Shown: positions 26,601-34,260 of the stretch, piece by piece
How the letters are laid out: every line of letters begins with the position of its first letter
How positions within the stretch are numbered: the stretch's first letter is position 1
Assembly: GCF_028435365.1 (NCBI RefSeq)
Contig: NZ_JAGTJJ010000057.1
Span: 11,352 to 75,351 of the forward strand
Source: Polyangium jinanense
GTDB lineage: Bacteria > Myxococcota > Polyangia > Polyangiales > Polyangiaceae
Reading direction: 5' to 3'
Length of the DNA: 64,000 nt
Made by a program: the position numbers and the translations under genes
The notes under the pieces: model-generated
What the model was told of the DNA's origin: nothing
The model's input: the letters and a program-made list of their open reading frames with translations, nothing else
Database searches by the model: none

Positions 26601-29370
26601 ACCGCAGGGAGAAGCTCAACGCTTTGACGACGCCGAGCGCGAACATCTCCGGTCGCGCGTTGTACGCGCAGGGGATCGAGTCGACGAGCACGCCGATGAT
26701 CGCCCTCCCATCGGGGTCGCTCACCACCGGCGCGTCGAGGAGGTCGGCGATCCGGAGGCCGCGCAGGCTGGCCGAAATGCCCCGGTTCTCGGCTTCGACT
26801 GCGGCCTTTATCTCCTCGTCCGACGCGGGCAATGTCACGCAGAAGAGCCGCAGGGCTTCCTGTGCGACCGTCACCCCGTCGGCATATCGCCCCGAGACCT
26901 GGTACAGCCTGATACGCAGCCGGTAGACCCTGGCTCGGTCGGGATTGGAGCGGGCGTTCTGGAATATCAGGTCGAATAGCTCATCGGCCCGCTGGAAGTT
27001 GCCGACGAGGTACTCGCATTCGGACCGCTCCATGTAGAGGGCGAACGTTTCTTCGTACTGCGTGCGCCAGGCGTCCGCGGCCAAAAGCGCCGTCGCTTGG
27101 GCCAGATAGCTCTGCGCCGACGCGTACGCAATCGAGGCCTTCGCCCTTCTTCCCGCCTGGAAGTCGAGCCGGCAGAGCGTCTCCTTTTCGCGTGGATCGG
27201 TGATGAGCGCGACGCCATGGTTGAGCTGGTTCGCGACATCGAAGACCCGCTCCGCGATCACCTCTTCTGGCAACTTCGCCAAAAGGAGCCGGCCGATCCG
27301 CAGGTGCACCTCGGCCCGCTGCTCCTCGGGGATGAGCGAATAGGCCGCTTCCTGGACACGGTCGTGGAGAAACTTGTATACGTCGTCCAGGCGGAGGACG
27401 AACCCGGCGCGAACGGCCTCCCAGAGGCTCGCGTGCGTGTCCTCCACCGATCCGCCGCGAGCCATCGTCAGGATGGCGGCCTCCGCAGTGTTTCCCAGAC
27501 AAGCGAGGTGTTTCAGCGCTTCCTGGGTGCTTGCCGGAAGCCGCACGAGCTTCCCGATCATCAGGTCGACCACGTTGTCGGTGAAGCCCTTTTCGCGGAT
27601 CTTGGCCACGTCCCATTGCCAGATCCCCGCGCGCCCATCGAACTCGATCAGGCGCTCTTCGTGAAGCGCCGTGAGGAACTGGATCGCGAAGAAGGGATTG
27701 CCAGCCGTCTTCTCGTGAACGAGGTCCGCGAGTGGCCTTACGCCCTCGCGAGGGCAATGAAGCGCATCGCTGACGAACATGGCGAGGTGCTCGCGGGAAA
27801 GCGGGCCGAGCACGATATCCGAGACGCGCACGCCCTCCTTCCGCACCTTGTCGAGCATCAGCATGAGCGGGTGCGAGGGGCTCACCTCGTTGTCTCGACA
27901 TGCACCGATCACGAGGAGATGGCACGTCTTTCCGTGCGTCAGCAGATCCTGAAGGAGTCCGAGGCTCGCCGAATCGGCCCACTGGAGATCGTCGAGGAAA
28001 AGCGCGAGGGGATGCTCCTTCCGGGCGAACACCCCGATGAAGTGCCGGAACACGATGCGGAACCGGTTCTGCGCCTCGGCCGGGGGCAGCTCGGCGACCG
28101 GCGGTTGCGGGCCGATGGCGAGCTCGACCTGCGGGATCACGTCCACGATGAGCTGTCCGTTGATCCCGAGCGCGCCGAGCAGCCGCTGCCTCCAGGCGGC
28201 GATCCGCTCCTCGCTCTCCGTGAGGATTTCGAGCACGAGGTCCCGGAAGGCCTGGACGATCGTGGAGTAGGGGATACCGCGCTTGTATTGATCGAACTTC
28301 CCTGCGATGAAGAAGCCTCGCTCGCGCACGATCGGCTTCTGCAGCTCGTTCACGAGCGCCGACTTGCCGATGCCGGAATAACCCGAGACCAGGACGAGCT
28401 CGGGGGATCCCGTATCGAGCACGCGCTCGGGCGCGGAGAGCAGCGCCGCGATCTCGCCCTCGCGACCATAGAGCTTCTGGGGGATCTGGAGGCGATCCGG
28501 AATGTCGTGCTCGGCCAGGGGGAACGGTTCCAGCCGGCCCTCGGCTCGCCACTGGCCCCGGCACTGCGCGAGGTCGTTCAGCAGGCCGCGAGCGGTCTGG
28601 TAGCGATCCTCGGCCATCTTGGCCAGGAGCTTCAGGACGATCGCGGAGAGGATCTCGGGTAGCTCCGAGACGAACGTGGAGGGCGACGGCGGGGCACGGG
28701 CGACGTGGCAATGCACCCATTCGAGCGGATCGTGCGCCTCGAAGGGCAGCCGCCCGGTGAGCATCTCGTAAAAGGTCACGCCGAGGGCATAGAGGTCGGC
28801 GCGGCTGTCGATCGACCGGTTCATCCGCCCCGTCTGCTCCGGAGAGAGGTAGGGCAGCGAGCCCTCGACGAGGCGCGGGCTCTTGGAGGCCTTGTGCTCG
28901 CGGGGGAGGCTGGACGCGCACCCGAAGTCGGCGAGCTTCACCTGGCCGGTGGCCGCGTTGAGGAGGATGTTCTGGGGTTTGAGATCTTTATGGATGATGT
29001 CGCGCTGGTGGAGCTCCGCCACGGCCGCCGTGATACGAACCGCGAGGTCGAGGAACCGCTCGGTGGGCAAGGGCGCGCCGAGGAAGTGGTCGAGCGACTG
29101 ACCACCGAAATCCTCCATCACGAGCGCCGGCATTCCCTCGTGCGTGTCGAGGGCGATCGGCTTGACGATGGCCTGCGCGTCGAGTCGCCCGAGGATCTCG
29201 TATTCGCGCTTCAAACGCTCGAGACCGCGCGGGTGGCTGCGCCTCGGGTCCAGCACCTTCAGGATCACCGGGAGGTGATCGGCCGTCCGGACCCCGCGGA
29301 GCAGAAGGGTCTCTCTCCCCTCGTGAAGCGTTTCGAGGATGGCGAACGGGGGTACGTCCTTCATCGGCAT
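23656..29370 (-). CDS. Hybrid Ser/Thr kinase - AAA ATPase - TPR-like - GAF - GAF - histidine kinase (paralog 2)
   Basis: 1,904 residues with the same domain order as its neighbour: Ser/Thr kinase (catalytic HKDLKPQN, Asp129), AAA ATPase (Walker A GYSGIGKS, Lys336), helical repeat region, GAF1, GAF2, HisKA (SHELNTP, His1684) and HATPase_c ending in SEPGVGSSFTLELP. Kinase, ATPase, GAF2 and histidine-kinase domains are nearly identical to the paralog. The region ~700-1200 has little visible identity beyond the DNCPEN and WGADGKV blocks. The helix joining the two GAF domains is longer, owing to two extra AARAAAE heptads. MPMKDV allows a start at 29370 or 29364. The gene has its own 229-bp upstream region and probably its own promoter. 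Confidence 0.92.
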   Translation of the reverse strand: MPMKDVPPFAILETLHEGRETLLLRGVRTADHLPVILKVLDPRRSHPRGLERLKREYEILGRLDAQAIVKPIALDTHEGMPALVMEDFGGQSLDHFLGAPLPTERFLDLAVRITAAVAELHQRDIIHKDLKPQNILLNAATGQVKLADFGCASSLPREHKASKSPRLVEGSLPYLSPEQTGRMNRSIDSRADLYALGVTFYEMLTGRLPFEAHDPLEWVHCHVARAPPSPSTFVSELPEILSAIVLKLLAKMAEDRYQTARGLLNDLAQCRGQWRAEGRLEPFPLAEHDIPDRLQIPQKLYGREGEIAALLSAPERVLDTGSPELVLVSGYSGIGKSALVNELQKPIVRERGFFIAGKFDQYKRGIPYSTIVQAFRDLVLEILTESEERIAAWRQRLLGALGINGQLIVDVIPQVELAIGPQPPVAELPPAEAQNRFRIVFRHFIGVFARKEHPLALFLDDLQWADSASLGLLQDLLTHGKTCHLLVIGACRDNEVSPSHPLMLMLDKVRKEGVRVSDIVLGPLSREHLAMFVSDALHCPREGVRPLADLVHEKTAGNPFFAIQFLTALHEERLIEFDGRAGIWQWDVAKIREKGFTDNVVDLMIGKLVRLPASTQEALKHLACLGNTAEAAILTMARGGSVEDTHASLWEAVRAGFVLRLDDVYKFLHDRVQEAAYSLIPEEQRAEVHLRIGRLLLAKLPEEVIAERVFDVANQLNHGVALITDPREKETLCRLDFQAGRRAKASIAYASAQSYLAQATALLAADAWRTQYEETFALYMERSECEYLVGNFQRADELFDLIFQNARSNPDRARVYRLRIRLYQVSGRYADGVTVAQEALRLFCVTLPASDEEIKAAVEAENRGISASLRGLRIADLLDAPVVSDPDGRAIIGVLVDSIPCAYNARPEMFALGVVKALSFSLRYGNAEETCFAYCAYGIMLASVFGDIPSAYEFSEMSLRLNEKLNDAKLKGRLLFMHGGHIHSWRRPIATSVPIMEQAFLACLEVGDLVFAGLVTVLTVWLVLETGSPLDEVLRVAQKYLAFARESHNDTVFHTIQLERQFVASLQGPTLEPANLDDRACDEAESLAVITGATFGCGIAFYHVMKHVAAFNDGRYREALDAAARAATMLGAVMAQPIEATHHFYHALTLTALYPQAPAAQQREFARTLERGLQKLKLWADNCPENYLNRYALVSAEVARIEGRELDAERLYEEATRSARENGFVHIEALAYELASRFYRARGFALFADTCLREARACYARWGADGKVRQIDQQHPRLLESRSLAPTTTFGVRSEQFDLLSVTKASQTISGEITFDKLLRTLLTVVLEQGGAQRGCLILCRDGCSSIEAEASLEGSGVATKLLESQPLSSSLVPVSIVNYAMRTKERVILEDAAEAAKYASEPYIARVKPRSLLCLPILRQTEVVGLLYLENNLLAGAFTPDRLVALSLLATQAAISLEKAQLLGKEQAARAAAEAARAAAEVARAAAEAAERRATFIAEAGALLSESLDYKETLARLARLSVRSISDWCVIDIVEGGEIRRICGAHKDPAKEPLLEQLQRWYPPRTNSPHPASKVLQTGEPILIPDLTEEVIGKFVVNEEHRKLSRELGAQSSIVVPLAAHGQTLGVLSVVSATPERRYGRADLALVEDVARRAAVAIDNARLYRKTQEAVRVRDEFLTVASHELNTPVTSLRLTLQSMDRAIRSGRSGDTQVMSKLVERALRQGTRLARLNKALVDVSQLHGGRLPLEREDVDLATLLRNVLDQLKPELSQARCSVHIQYDHHVVGRWDPDRIEQILTNLLSNAIKFGAGKPIEIFYGEEQGIARIVVKDHGIGIDPARQERIFERFERAASENYGGLGLGLYISRRIAEAHGGALRVQSEPGVGSSFTLELPCAGHLSTAC
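24895..24975 (-). repeat. 21-bp in-frame repeat array encoding AARAAAE heptads
   Basis: Tandem imperfect 21-bp units in the second kinase encode repeated AARAAAE-type heptads between GAF1 and GAF2. The paralog has only one such unit followed by AERRA. Whole-heptad growth keeps the coiled-coil register of the signalling helix. Confidence 0.7.
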
Positions 29371-29471
29371 GGGAAGAGCTCGCCGCCAGGAGCGGGCGCC
29401 CGGGAAGGGGCACGCGGGAAGAGGCCCAGCCGCGACATTCCGTCGACAGCCCCTCGAACGCCCATCCCTCT

Positions 29472-29486
29472 AGCATGGGATGTGCC
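29472..29486 (-). promoter_or_regulatory. Sigma-54-like promoter candidate upstream of kinase 2
   Basis: Minus-strand GGCACATCCCATGCT has GG-N10-GC spacing and resembles the -24 (TGGCAC) and -12 (TTGCA/T) boxes. It lies about 100 nt before the start codon of the hybrid kinase, at the position conserved in the paralog. Confidence 0.4.
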
Positions 29487-29599
29487 TTCCGCTCTAGCCC
29501 ACAGCCATGGCCCCCGCGTCGAGCGCGCTCGGGCGGGCGAAGAGCTTCACGTGGGAAGGATATGCGTGAAGGACGCCGCGGATCAACGATCCCTGGTGC

Positions 29600-31189
29600 T
29601 CACCACGGCGTCGGCTTGTAATCTTTGAAAAACTGCCCGTAGGCGTGGATGCCTGTGGCGAACCCCTCGAAGATCGGATCCACGATACGGGCCGCGCCGT
29701 CGACGATGTCGAGCGGCGGGTGGAAGCCGTGAATGGATTGCTTGCGGACCGCGATCTCCGCGGGATCCTCGTCCGTCACCCAGCCCGTATCCACGCTGTT
29801 GATGTGGATGCCGTCCTTCACGTAATCCTGTGCCGAGGTGCGCGTGAGCATGTTGAGCGCCGCCTTGGCCATGTTCGTGTGCGGGTGTTTGTCGGTCTTG
29901 TGCTCGCGGTAGAATTGCCCCTCCATCGCCGAGACGTTGACGATGTGCTTGTCGCGCGTGGGATGCCGCGTCATGAGGCCCTTGAGCTTGCTGCTCAGCA
30001 CGAACGGGGCGATGGCGTTGACGAGGTGCACCTCGAGGAGCTCGATCGTGGGCACCTCGGCGAGCGCGAGGCGCCAGCTGTTCTTGTCGCGGAGGTCTTT
30101 CTGCTGGAGGTCCGCGTCGAGCGCGCCGCGGGGGAAGAGATCCACGCGGCCGCGCAAGGCGTGATCCTCGGCCGTGAGCGGGATCTGCGAGAGCGCGACA
30201 GGATCCTCGAACAAGGCAAGCGAGCCCGTACGCGGGGCGAGGGCGGCGTCGTTTGCCCGGGCAAATGCTCGTTGCGCGGCGCGCTCGGCCTCGTGGCTCG
30301 CGACGAGGCGGGCCGCCTCGGGGGGCAATCGATCGGGCGATTGCAGCTCGATGTCGAGGAGGTGCTCGTAGAAGCCCGGCGGCCTGCGCACGGTCTGGCA
30401 GGCGTTGTGGATGATGAAATCGAGGCGCGGGAGGTGGCCTTCGAGGAATCGCGCGAACCGCTCGACGCTCGGGGTGAGGCGCAGATCGAGGCCGTGAATT
30501 TCGAGCCGATCGGCCCAGGCCTCGTAATCGCTCTCGCGGGCATAGCGGAGGGCGGCGTCGTGGGGGAAACGCGTGGTCACGACGACACGCGCGCCGGCGC
30601 GGAGGAGGAGGATCGCGGCCTGGTATCCGATTTTGACGCGCGCGCCGGTCACGAGCGCGACGCGGCCCCGGAGGTCGGCCGTCTGCGTGCGTTTCTGGTA
30701 ATTGAGCTCGGCGCAGGGCGGGCAGAGCTGATCGTAGAAGAAGTGGACCCTGCGGAACTCGGCTTTGCAGACGTAACACTTGCGCGCGCCCGTGAGCTCG
30801 GCGGGCGGCGGGGTCTCCGTGGGACCGGGCAAAACACCGAAGCTCGGCGGCGGGGTCTGGAAGACGGGGGCGCGGCGGGCGGCACGAATGCCGGTCGCGT
30901 CGAGCAGCGCCGCGTCCTCGGCCTTCACGGCGAGGCGATCCTTTCTGCGAAGCGCCTTCGCGAGGCGGCGTTGCTCGGCGCGATCGGGCCGCGAGACCCG
31001 CCCTGCCGCTTCGAGCAGCCGCACGCGCGCCTCGCGTGGCACGTGCGCGAGGACGGCCCGGTCACGGACCACGGCTTCGAGCACGTCGAGGGCGACGCGG
31101 AAATCGTTCTCGGAAAAAGGAGCCTGCTCGGGGGCTTTGGGCTCGTGGTCTTCCTGTTCGTCCTGTTCGTCCGCGAAATCGTCGTTCAT
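29600..31189 (-). CDS. SDR-fold protein with N-terminal zinc ribbon; catalytic Tyr replaced
   Basis: 529 residues. The open frame continues upstream, but MNDDFADEQ at 31189 is the start because it overlaps the stop of the preceding gene (TGATG). Residues 1-130 are acidic and Pro-rich. A four-Cys ribbon follows (Cys138, Cys141, Cys156, Cys159), then a Rossmann domain with VALVTGARVKIG (177-188). In place of the classical YxxxK active site it has PHTNMAKAAL: Lys442 is kept but Thr438 stands where Tyr should be. C-terminal segments HINSVDTGWVTDEDP are SDR-like. Similar stand-alone proteins occur in fungi and some bacteria; whether it is a reductase is uncertain. Confidence 0.8.
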   Translation of the reverse strand: MNDDFADEQDEQEDHEPKAPEQAPFSENDFRVALDVLEAVVRDRAVLAHVPREARVRLLEAAGRVSRPDRAEQRRLAKALRRKDRLAVKAEDAALLDATGIRAARRAPVFQTPPPSFGVLPGPTETPPPAELTGARKCYVCKAEFRRVHFFYDQLCPPCAELNYQKRTQTADLRGRVALVTGARVKIGYQAAILLLRAGARVVVTTRFPHDAALRYARESDYEAWADRLEIHGLDLRLTPSVERFARFLEGHLPRLDFIIHNACQTVRRPPGFYEHLLDIELQSPDRLPPEAARLVASHEAERAAQRAFARANDAALAPRTGSLALFEDPVALSQIPLTAEDHALRGRVDLFPRGALDADLQQKDLRDKNSWRLALAEVPTIELLEVHLVNAIAPFVLSSKLKGLMTRHPTRDKHIVNVSAMEGQFYREHKTDKHPHTNMAKAALNMLTRTSAQDYVKDGIHINSVDTGWVTDEDPAEIAVRKQSIHGFHPPLDIVDGAARIVDPIFEGFATGIHAYGQFFKDYKPTPW

Positions 31190-31827
31190 CAATGGAATGC
31201 GAGCCCGAAGAGCTGGCCGTCGAGGGGGATGGGCGCCTTGATGGCGCAGATGAGCCCGAGATCCAGGCCGTACGGGGTCCCCTCGGAGAAGGCGCTGACG
31301 GGGACGCCGATCCGGAGGGCCGCGGAGAAGAAGCCAATGGAGACGAAAGGCGAGGCGTGGAGGCCGATGGTGGTGGCGCGATTGCCGTAGCCTTCCTCGA
31401 GGTACGCGCCGATCTCGGCGCCGAACATCATGAAGTTGATCTGCGGGCCAAACGCCCATCGGCCATGCGTGAACCCGACGGACTGGGCCTGCGCGAAGGC
31501 GCCGAGGCCGAAGCCGAACGCTTCGACAGGATATCGCACGTACGAGAGCTCGAAGCCGAGGGCGCCGGAGATCGTGTCGTCGGTGTGGCCCGTGATGCCG
31601 AAGAGTGGCCCGAGGCCGACGAAATTCTTCGCCTGGCGCAGGTTGCCGCGGCTCGGGGACGAGGGCTCGGGCGTAAGCGCAAACGCAGGGGGCTCGGCCG
31701 AGGCCACCGCCGTCGCCGTGAGGCCTGCGGCGAAGGCCACAAACGAGCAAACGAGCCGGACGAGGCCCGGTGGCCCGAATCGCCTGCCCGACAATGGACG
31801 AGGAGCGTCCCCAGCGCGGTAGCGCAT
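31189..31827 (-). CDS. Predicted exported outer-membrane beta-barrel-like protein
   Basis: About 212 residues from the ATG at 31827; the longer frame upstream runs through non-coding-looking sequence. A signal peptide with LVCSFVAFAAGLTATAVASAEP precedes a domain of alternating aromatic and small residues (GLGPLFGITGHTDD, YVRYPVEAFGFGLGAFAQ, NFMMFGAEIGAYLEEGYG, PFVSIGFFSAAL) ending in an aromatic-His C-terminus, which suggests a small eight-strand barrel. It shares a TGATG stop/start overlap with the zinc-ribbon SDR gene downstream, so the two are co-translated. Role unknown. Confidence 0.62.
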   Translation of the reverse strand: MRYRAGDAPRPLSGRRFGPPGLVRLVCSFVAFAAGLTATAVASAEPPAFALTPEPSSPSRGNLRQAKNFVGLGPLFGITGHTDDTISGALGFELSYVRYPVEAFGFGLGAFAQAQSVGFTHGRWAFGPQINFMMFGAEIGAYLEEGYGNRATTIGLHASPFVSIGFFSAALRIGVPVSAFSEGTPYGLDLGLICAIKAPIPLDGQLFGLAFH

Positions 31828-32013
31828 CGCGGCGGAGCATACATGGATCGGAGACGCTGACCAGCCGCTTTGGAGGGGACCGCTTGGGTTCGTCCGGCAG
31901 GCGCGTCCGGAACGGCCGCGGGGAATGTTCACGTCCACCCAATGTACCGTAACGTCGTGCCTTGACCGGCCTGCGGGCGCACCCCACGACGAGTATCGAC
32001 GGGCAACCCGAGC

Positions 32014-32019
32014 AAGGAG
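32014..32019 (+). promoter_or_regulatory. Shine-Dalgarno AAGGAG selecting a GTG start
   Basis: AAGGAG at 32014-32019 lies 7 nt before the GTG at 32027. It decides the start of the DUF1992 gene in favour of this GTG and against the longer ATG frame at 31925. Confidence 0.7.
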
Positions 32020-32026
32020 ACGAGGC

Positions 32027-32386
32027 GTGCGTTCCAGGGATTTTCATGTGCTCGTGGAGGCGCGGATCCGGGAAGCGGAGGCGCGAGGGGCGTTCGAGGA
32101 CCTGCCGGGCAAGGGCAAGGCGATGCCCGCGGACGACCTCGCCGGCCTGCCCGAGGAAGACCGCATGGCCGCGCGGATCCAGCGCATCGCGGGGAGCGCG
32201 CCGGAGGAGGTGGAGCTCTTGCGGGACATCGCAGCGCTGCGCGAGCGGCTCGCGGCCTGCAAGGACGAGAAGGAGCGGGCGAAGCTTACGGAAGCGCTCG
32301 GGGCGAAGACGACGCGGCTTTCGATCCTGTTCGAGGCGTCGGGGCGGAACGTGCTCGTGCACAGCAAGTTGACGGAGCCGCGGTGA
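32027..32386 (+). CDS. DUF1992 (DnaJ-homolog subfamily C member 28-like) protein
   Basis: 119 residues starting with GTG. The N-terminal half carries the DUF1992 pattern: VEARIREAEARGAFEDLPGK with GKAMPADDLAGLPEEDR, seen in the bacterial YhdN-like and animal DNAJC28 proteins. The C-terminal half is a Lys/Glu-rich helix (AALRERLAACKDEKERAKL). No J domain is present. Function unknown; a co-chaperone-like role is only inferred from the family name. It stands alone, divergent from the barrel-protein gene. Confidence 0.78.
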   Translation: MRSRDFHVLVEARIREAEARGAFEDLPGKGKAMPADDLAGLPEEDRMAARIQRIAGSAPEEVELLRDIAALRERLAACKDEKERAKLTEALGAKTTRLSILFEASGRNVLVHSKLTEPR

Positions 32387-32455
32387 AGGGCGGCGCCGCG
32401 GCCAACTTCCGGTTCGGAAAGGACAACTGCGGCGACCTCGGCTAGCCTCCCCCCC

Positions 32456-33412
32456 ATGCTCCGACGCTCGATGAAATGTTGGCTCGCGCGACTCGCGGCG
32501 GGCACGCCCACGGTCCCGCTCCGGGACGAAGAGACGGGGTGTACCCTCTGGATCAAGCTCGAGTACATGCTCCCGAGCGGATCCACGAAGGACCGCATCG
32601 CCAGCTTCATCCTCGGCCACGCCGTCGAGCGGGGCGTGCTCGGCAGCGACAGCGTCGTCGTCGAGGCGTCGAGCGGCTCGACCTCGATCGCCTTCGCCAT
32701 GGCCTGCGCCATGATCGGCGTGCGATTCCGCGCCGTCATGCCCGAAGGCGTGAGCGGCGAGCGCTTGCTCATCATCCGTCGTTATGGCGGCGAGGTCGTG
32801 CTCACGCCGAAGCACCTCGGCGTGCCCGGCTCGATCGACGAGACGCGGCGCATGGCCGAAGCGGACCCGCGGGTCTTCTGGCCGCGACAATTCGAGAATC
32901 CCCAGAATGCCCTCGCCCACCAGCGGACCACCGGGCCCGAGCTCATCGCCCAGGTCGGCACCACGATCCACGGGTTCGTCGCGGGGGTCGGGACCGGCGG
33001 GACGCTCATGGGGATCGCGCGGGCCCTCGTCGAGGCAGGGCAAAAGGCGGTGATCGGAAGGCCCCGGCCCGAGCGAGGCGTGTGTTTCGAGGGGCAACCC
33101 GAGATCTGTGGCGGGATTCCGGGCGTCGTGGATGGGCTCTCGCACATCCTCGACGAGGACGCCGTGGGGGGCGTGGTCTCGCTGCCCGTACCGGACGCGG
33201 AGGCCATTCGCGCGGCGCGGGATCTCGTGTCGCAAGGGTTCCCGGTGGGCCCGTCGAGCGGGCTCAATCTGGCCGGCGCGCGGATGCTGGCGCGCAAGCT
33301 CGGGCCGGGGCACGACATCGCAACCGTGCTCTGCGACCGGATGGAGCGGTATTTCTCGACCGATATGTTCCAGGACCTGTCGGGGGACGAGGCCGCAAAA
33401 AGCACACGATGA
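32456..33412 (+). CDS. PLP-dependent cysteine synthase/cystathionine beta-synthase-like enzyme
   Basis: 318 residues, fold-type II PLP family. The Schiff-base lysine is in PSGSTKDRIA (Lys45), the phosphate loop is [11 protein letters not shown], and the C-terminus has VGPSSGLNLAGA and LCDRMERYFSTDMF. The substrate loop reads SSGSTS instead of the TSGNTG of the CysK encoded at 10374, so substrate preference probably differs. Its stop overlaps the start of ybaK (ATGA), coupling it to Cys-tRNA(Pro) editing. It is the second cysteine-synthase-type gene in the window. Beta-replacement or beta-elimination on serine, O-acetylserine or cysteine is expected; the exact reaction is not readable. Confidence 0.85.
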   Translation: MLRRSMKCWLARLAAGTPTVPLRDEETGCTLWIKLEYMLPSGSTKDRIASFILGHAVERGVLGSDSVVVEASSGSTSIAFAMACAMIGVRFRAVMPEGVSGERLLIIRRYGGEVVLTPKHLGVPGSIDETRRMAEADPRVFWPRQFENPQNALAHQRTTGPELIAQVGTTIHGFVAGVGTGGTLMGIARALVEAGQKAVIGRPRPERGVCFEGQPEICGGIPGVVDGLSHILDEDAVGGVVSLPVPDAEAIRAARDLVSQGFPVGPSSGLNLAGARMLARKLGPGHDIATVLCDRMERYFSTDMFQDLSGDEAAKSTR

Positions 33413-33882
33413 AGACGAATGCGGTGAGGCTGCTCGATACGCACGGCATTTCCTACGAGCTCCGGGCGTACGAGGTCGATCCCGAGGATCTGCGGGCCGG
33501 GACAGTGGCCGACAAGATCGGCTTGCCCGTGGAGCAGGTCTGGAAAACGCTGGTATGTCGGGGGGATCGGACGGGCGTCTTGATGGCCGTGCTCGCGGGC
33601 AACGAGGAGCTCGATCTGAAGGCACTCGCGCGGGCCACGGGCGATCGGAAGGTGGATACGGTGCCGCTGAAGGAGGTGCAGCCGCTCACGGGGTACGTGC
33701 GCGGCGGCGTGACCGCGATCGGCGGCAAAAAAGAGTTTTTCGTGGTCGTCGACGAGACGATCGAGCTTCACGACGTGGTGTCCGTCTCGGCAGGCGTGCG
33801 GGGGTTGCAGATCCTGCTCGCGCCGGCCGATTACGTGCGGGTGGTGAACGGGAAGCTCGCGCCGATCGCCCGCAGCGCTTAG
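33409..33882 (+). CDS. ybaK: Cys-tRNA(Pro) deacylase
   Basis: 157 residues, YbaK/EbsC family. This cytoplasmic editing protein hydrolyses Cys-tRNA(Pro) mischarged by prolyl-tRNA synthetase. Family features are an N-terminal TNAVRLLDTHGI segment, VWKTLVC with the conserved Lys, VDTVPLKEVQPLTGYVRGGV and a GKK sequence in the substrate pocket. The ATG at 33409 lies in the ATGA overlap with the upstream PLP enzyme gene. The pairing with a cysteine-metabolising enzyme is functionally sensible: both act on cysteine pools. Confidence 0.88.
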   Translation: MKTNAVRLLDTHGISYELRAYEVDPEDLRAGTVADKIGLPVEQVWKTLVCRGDRTGVLMAVLAGNEELDLKALARATGDRKVDTVPLKEVQPLTGYVRGGVTAIGGKKEFFVVVDETIELHDVVSVSAGVRGLQILLAPADYVRVVNGKLAPIARSA

Positions 33883-33892
33883 GGACGCCGCG

Positions 33893-34189
33893 CCGGGGCG
33901 CTGCCCCGGACCCCGCGGGGGCTGTTCGCCCCTCGACCCGAACCAGGGCAAGCCCTGGACTCGTGTTGGAAGAACTGCGCGATGCGCAGTTCTTCCACAG
34001 GCCGGTGGCAAGACCAGGGACAGCGTTGCCAGTAGAAATGGCAGCGCGGCTGTCTTGGTCGGCAGGGGTCGTTCCTCGGCCTGTTCGATGAACTGCGCAC
34101 CGCGCAGTTCATCGACCCCGGGTCCAGCGCTTGCGCTGGTCCAGGTCCAGGGGCGGATAGCCCCGGTGGGGCCTGGGGCAACGCCCCAG
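33893..34189. repeat. Intergenic hairpin array A
   Basis: The 378-bp gap between two convergent genes holds at least six separate hairpins: 33893-33909 (7-bp stem, 3-nt loop), 33943-33958 (7 bp), 33967-33997 (14 bp, loop GAT), 34085-34115 (14 bp, loop ACC), 34124-34139 (7 bp) and 34173-34189 (7 bp, loop AAC). All listed stems are perfect. The two 14-bp hairpins share the core AACTGCGC/GCGCAGTT. No ORF here looks real. Confidence 0.85.
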
Positions 34190-34210
34190 CGAAGCGCCCC
34201 CCAGATGAGA

Positions 34211-34252
34211 CAGGACAACGACCTCCGCGTCCAGGACAACGACCTCCGCGTC
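34211..34252. repeat. Two perfect 21-bp direct repeats
   Basis: CAGGACAACGACCTCCGCGTC occurs twice head-to-tail (34211-34231, 34232-34252) and its first 7 bp follow once more, just before the 3' end of the Ser/Thr kinase gene. No function is evident; a slippage duplication is enough to explain it. Confidence 0.8.
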
Positions 34253-34260
34253 CAGGACAC

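Larger units (their letters stand above)
23639..29486. repeat. Tandem duplication, unit 2
   Basis: Unit 2 of the duplication described for 17735-23530, in the same orientation. Homology continues upstream of the start codon, through a shared CAGCCCC-rich segment and the GG-N10-GC element at 29472-29486, and stops a few bases beyond it. Confidence 0.75.

Noticed and set aside
31190..33625. Upstream extension of the zinc-ribbon SDR frame to 1,341 codons
   Set aside because: It crosses the barrel-protein, DUF1992 and PLP-enzyme genes antisense; the TGATG overlap at 31189 gives a clear start.
33893..34189. CRISPR-like array
   Set aside because: Hairpins differ in sequence and spacing, there are no constant repeats with unique spacers, and no cas genes lie nearby.
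34211..34252. Operator or iteron-type origin from the 21-bp direct repeats
   Set aside because: Only two full copies, at the 3' end of a gene, with no AT-rich region or DnaA-type boxes.
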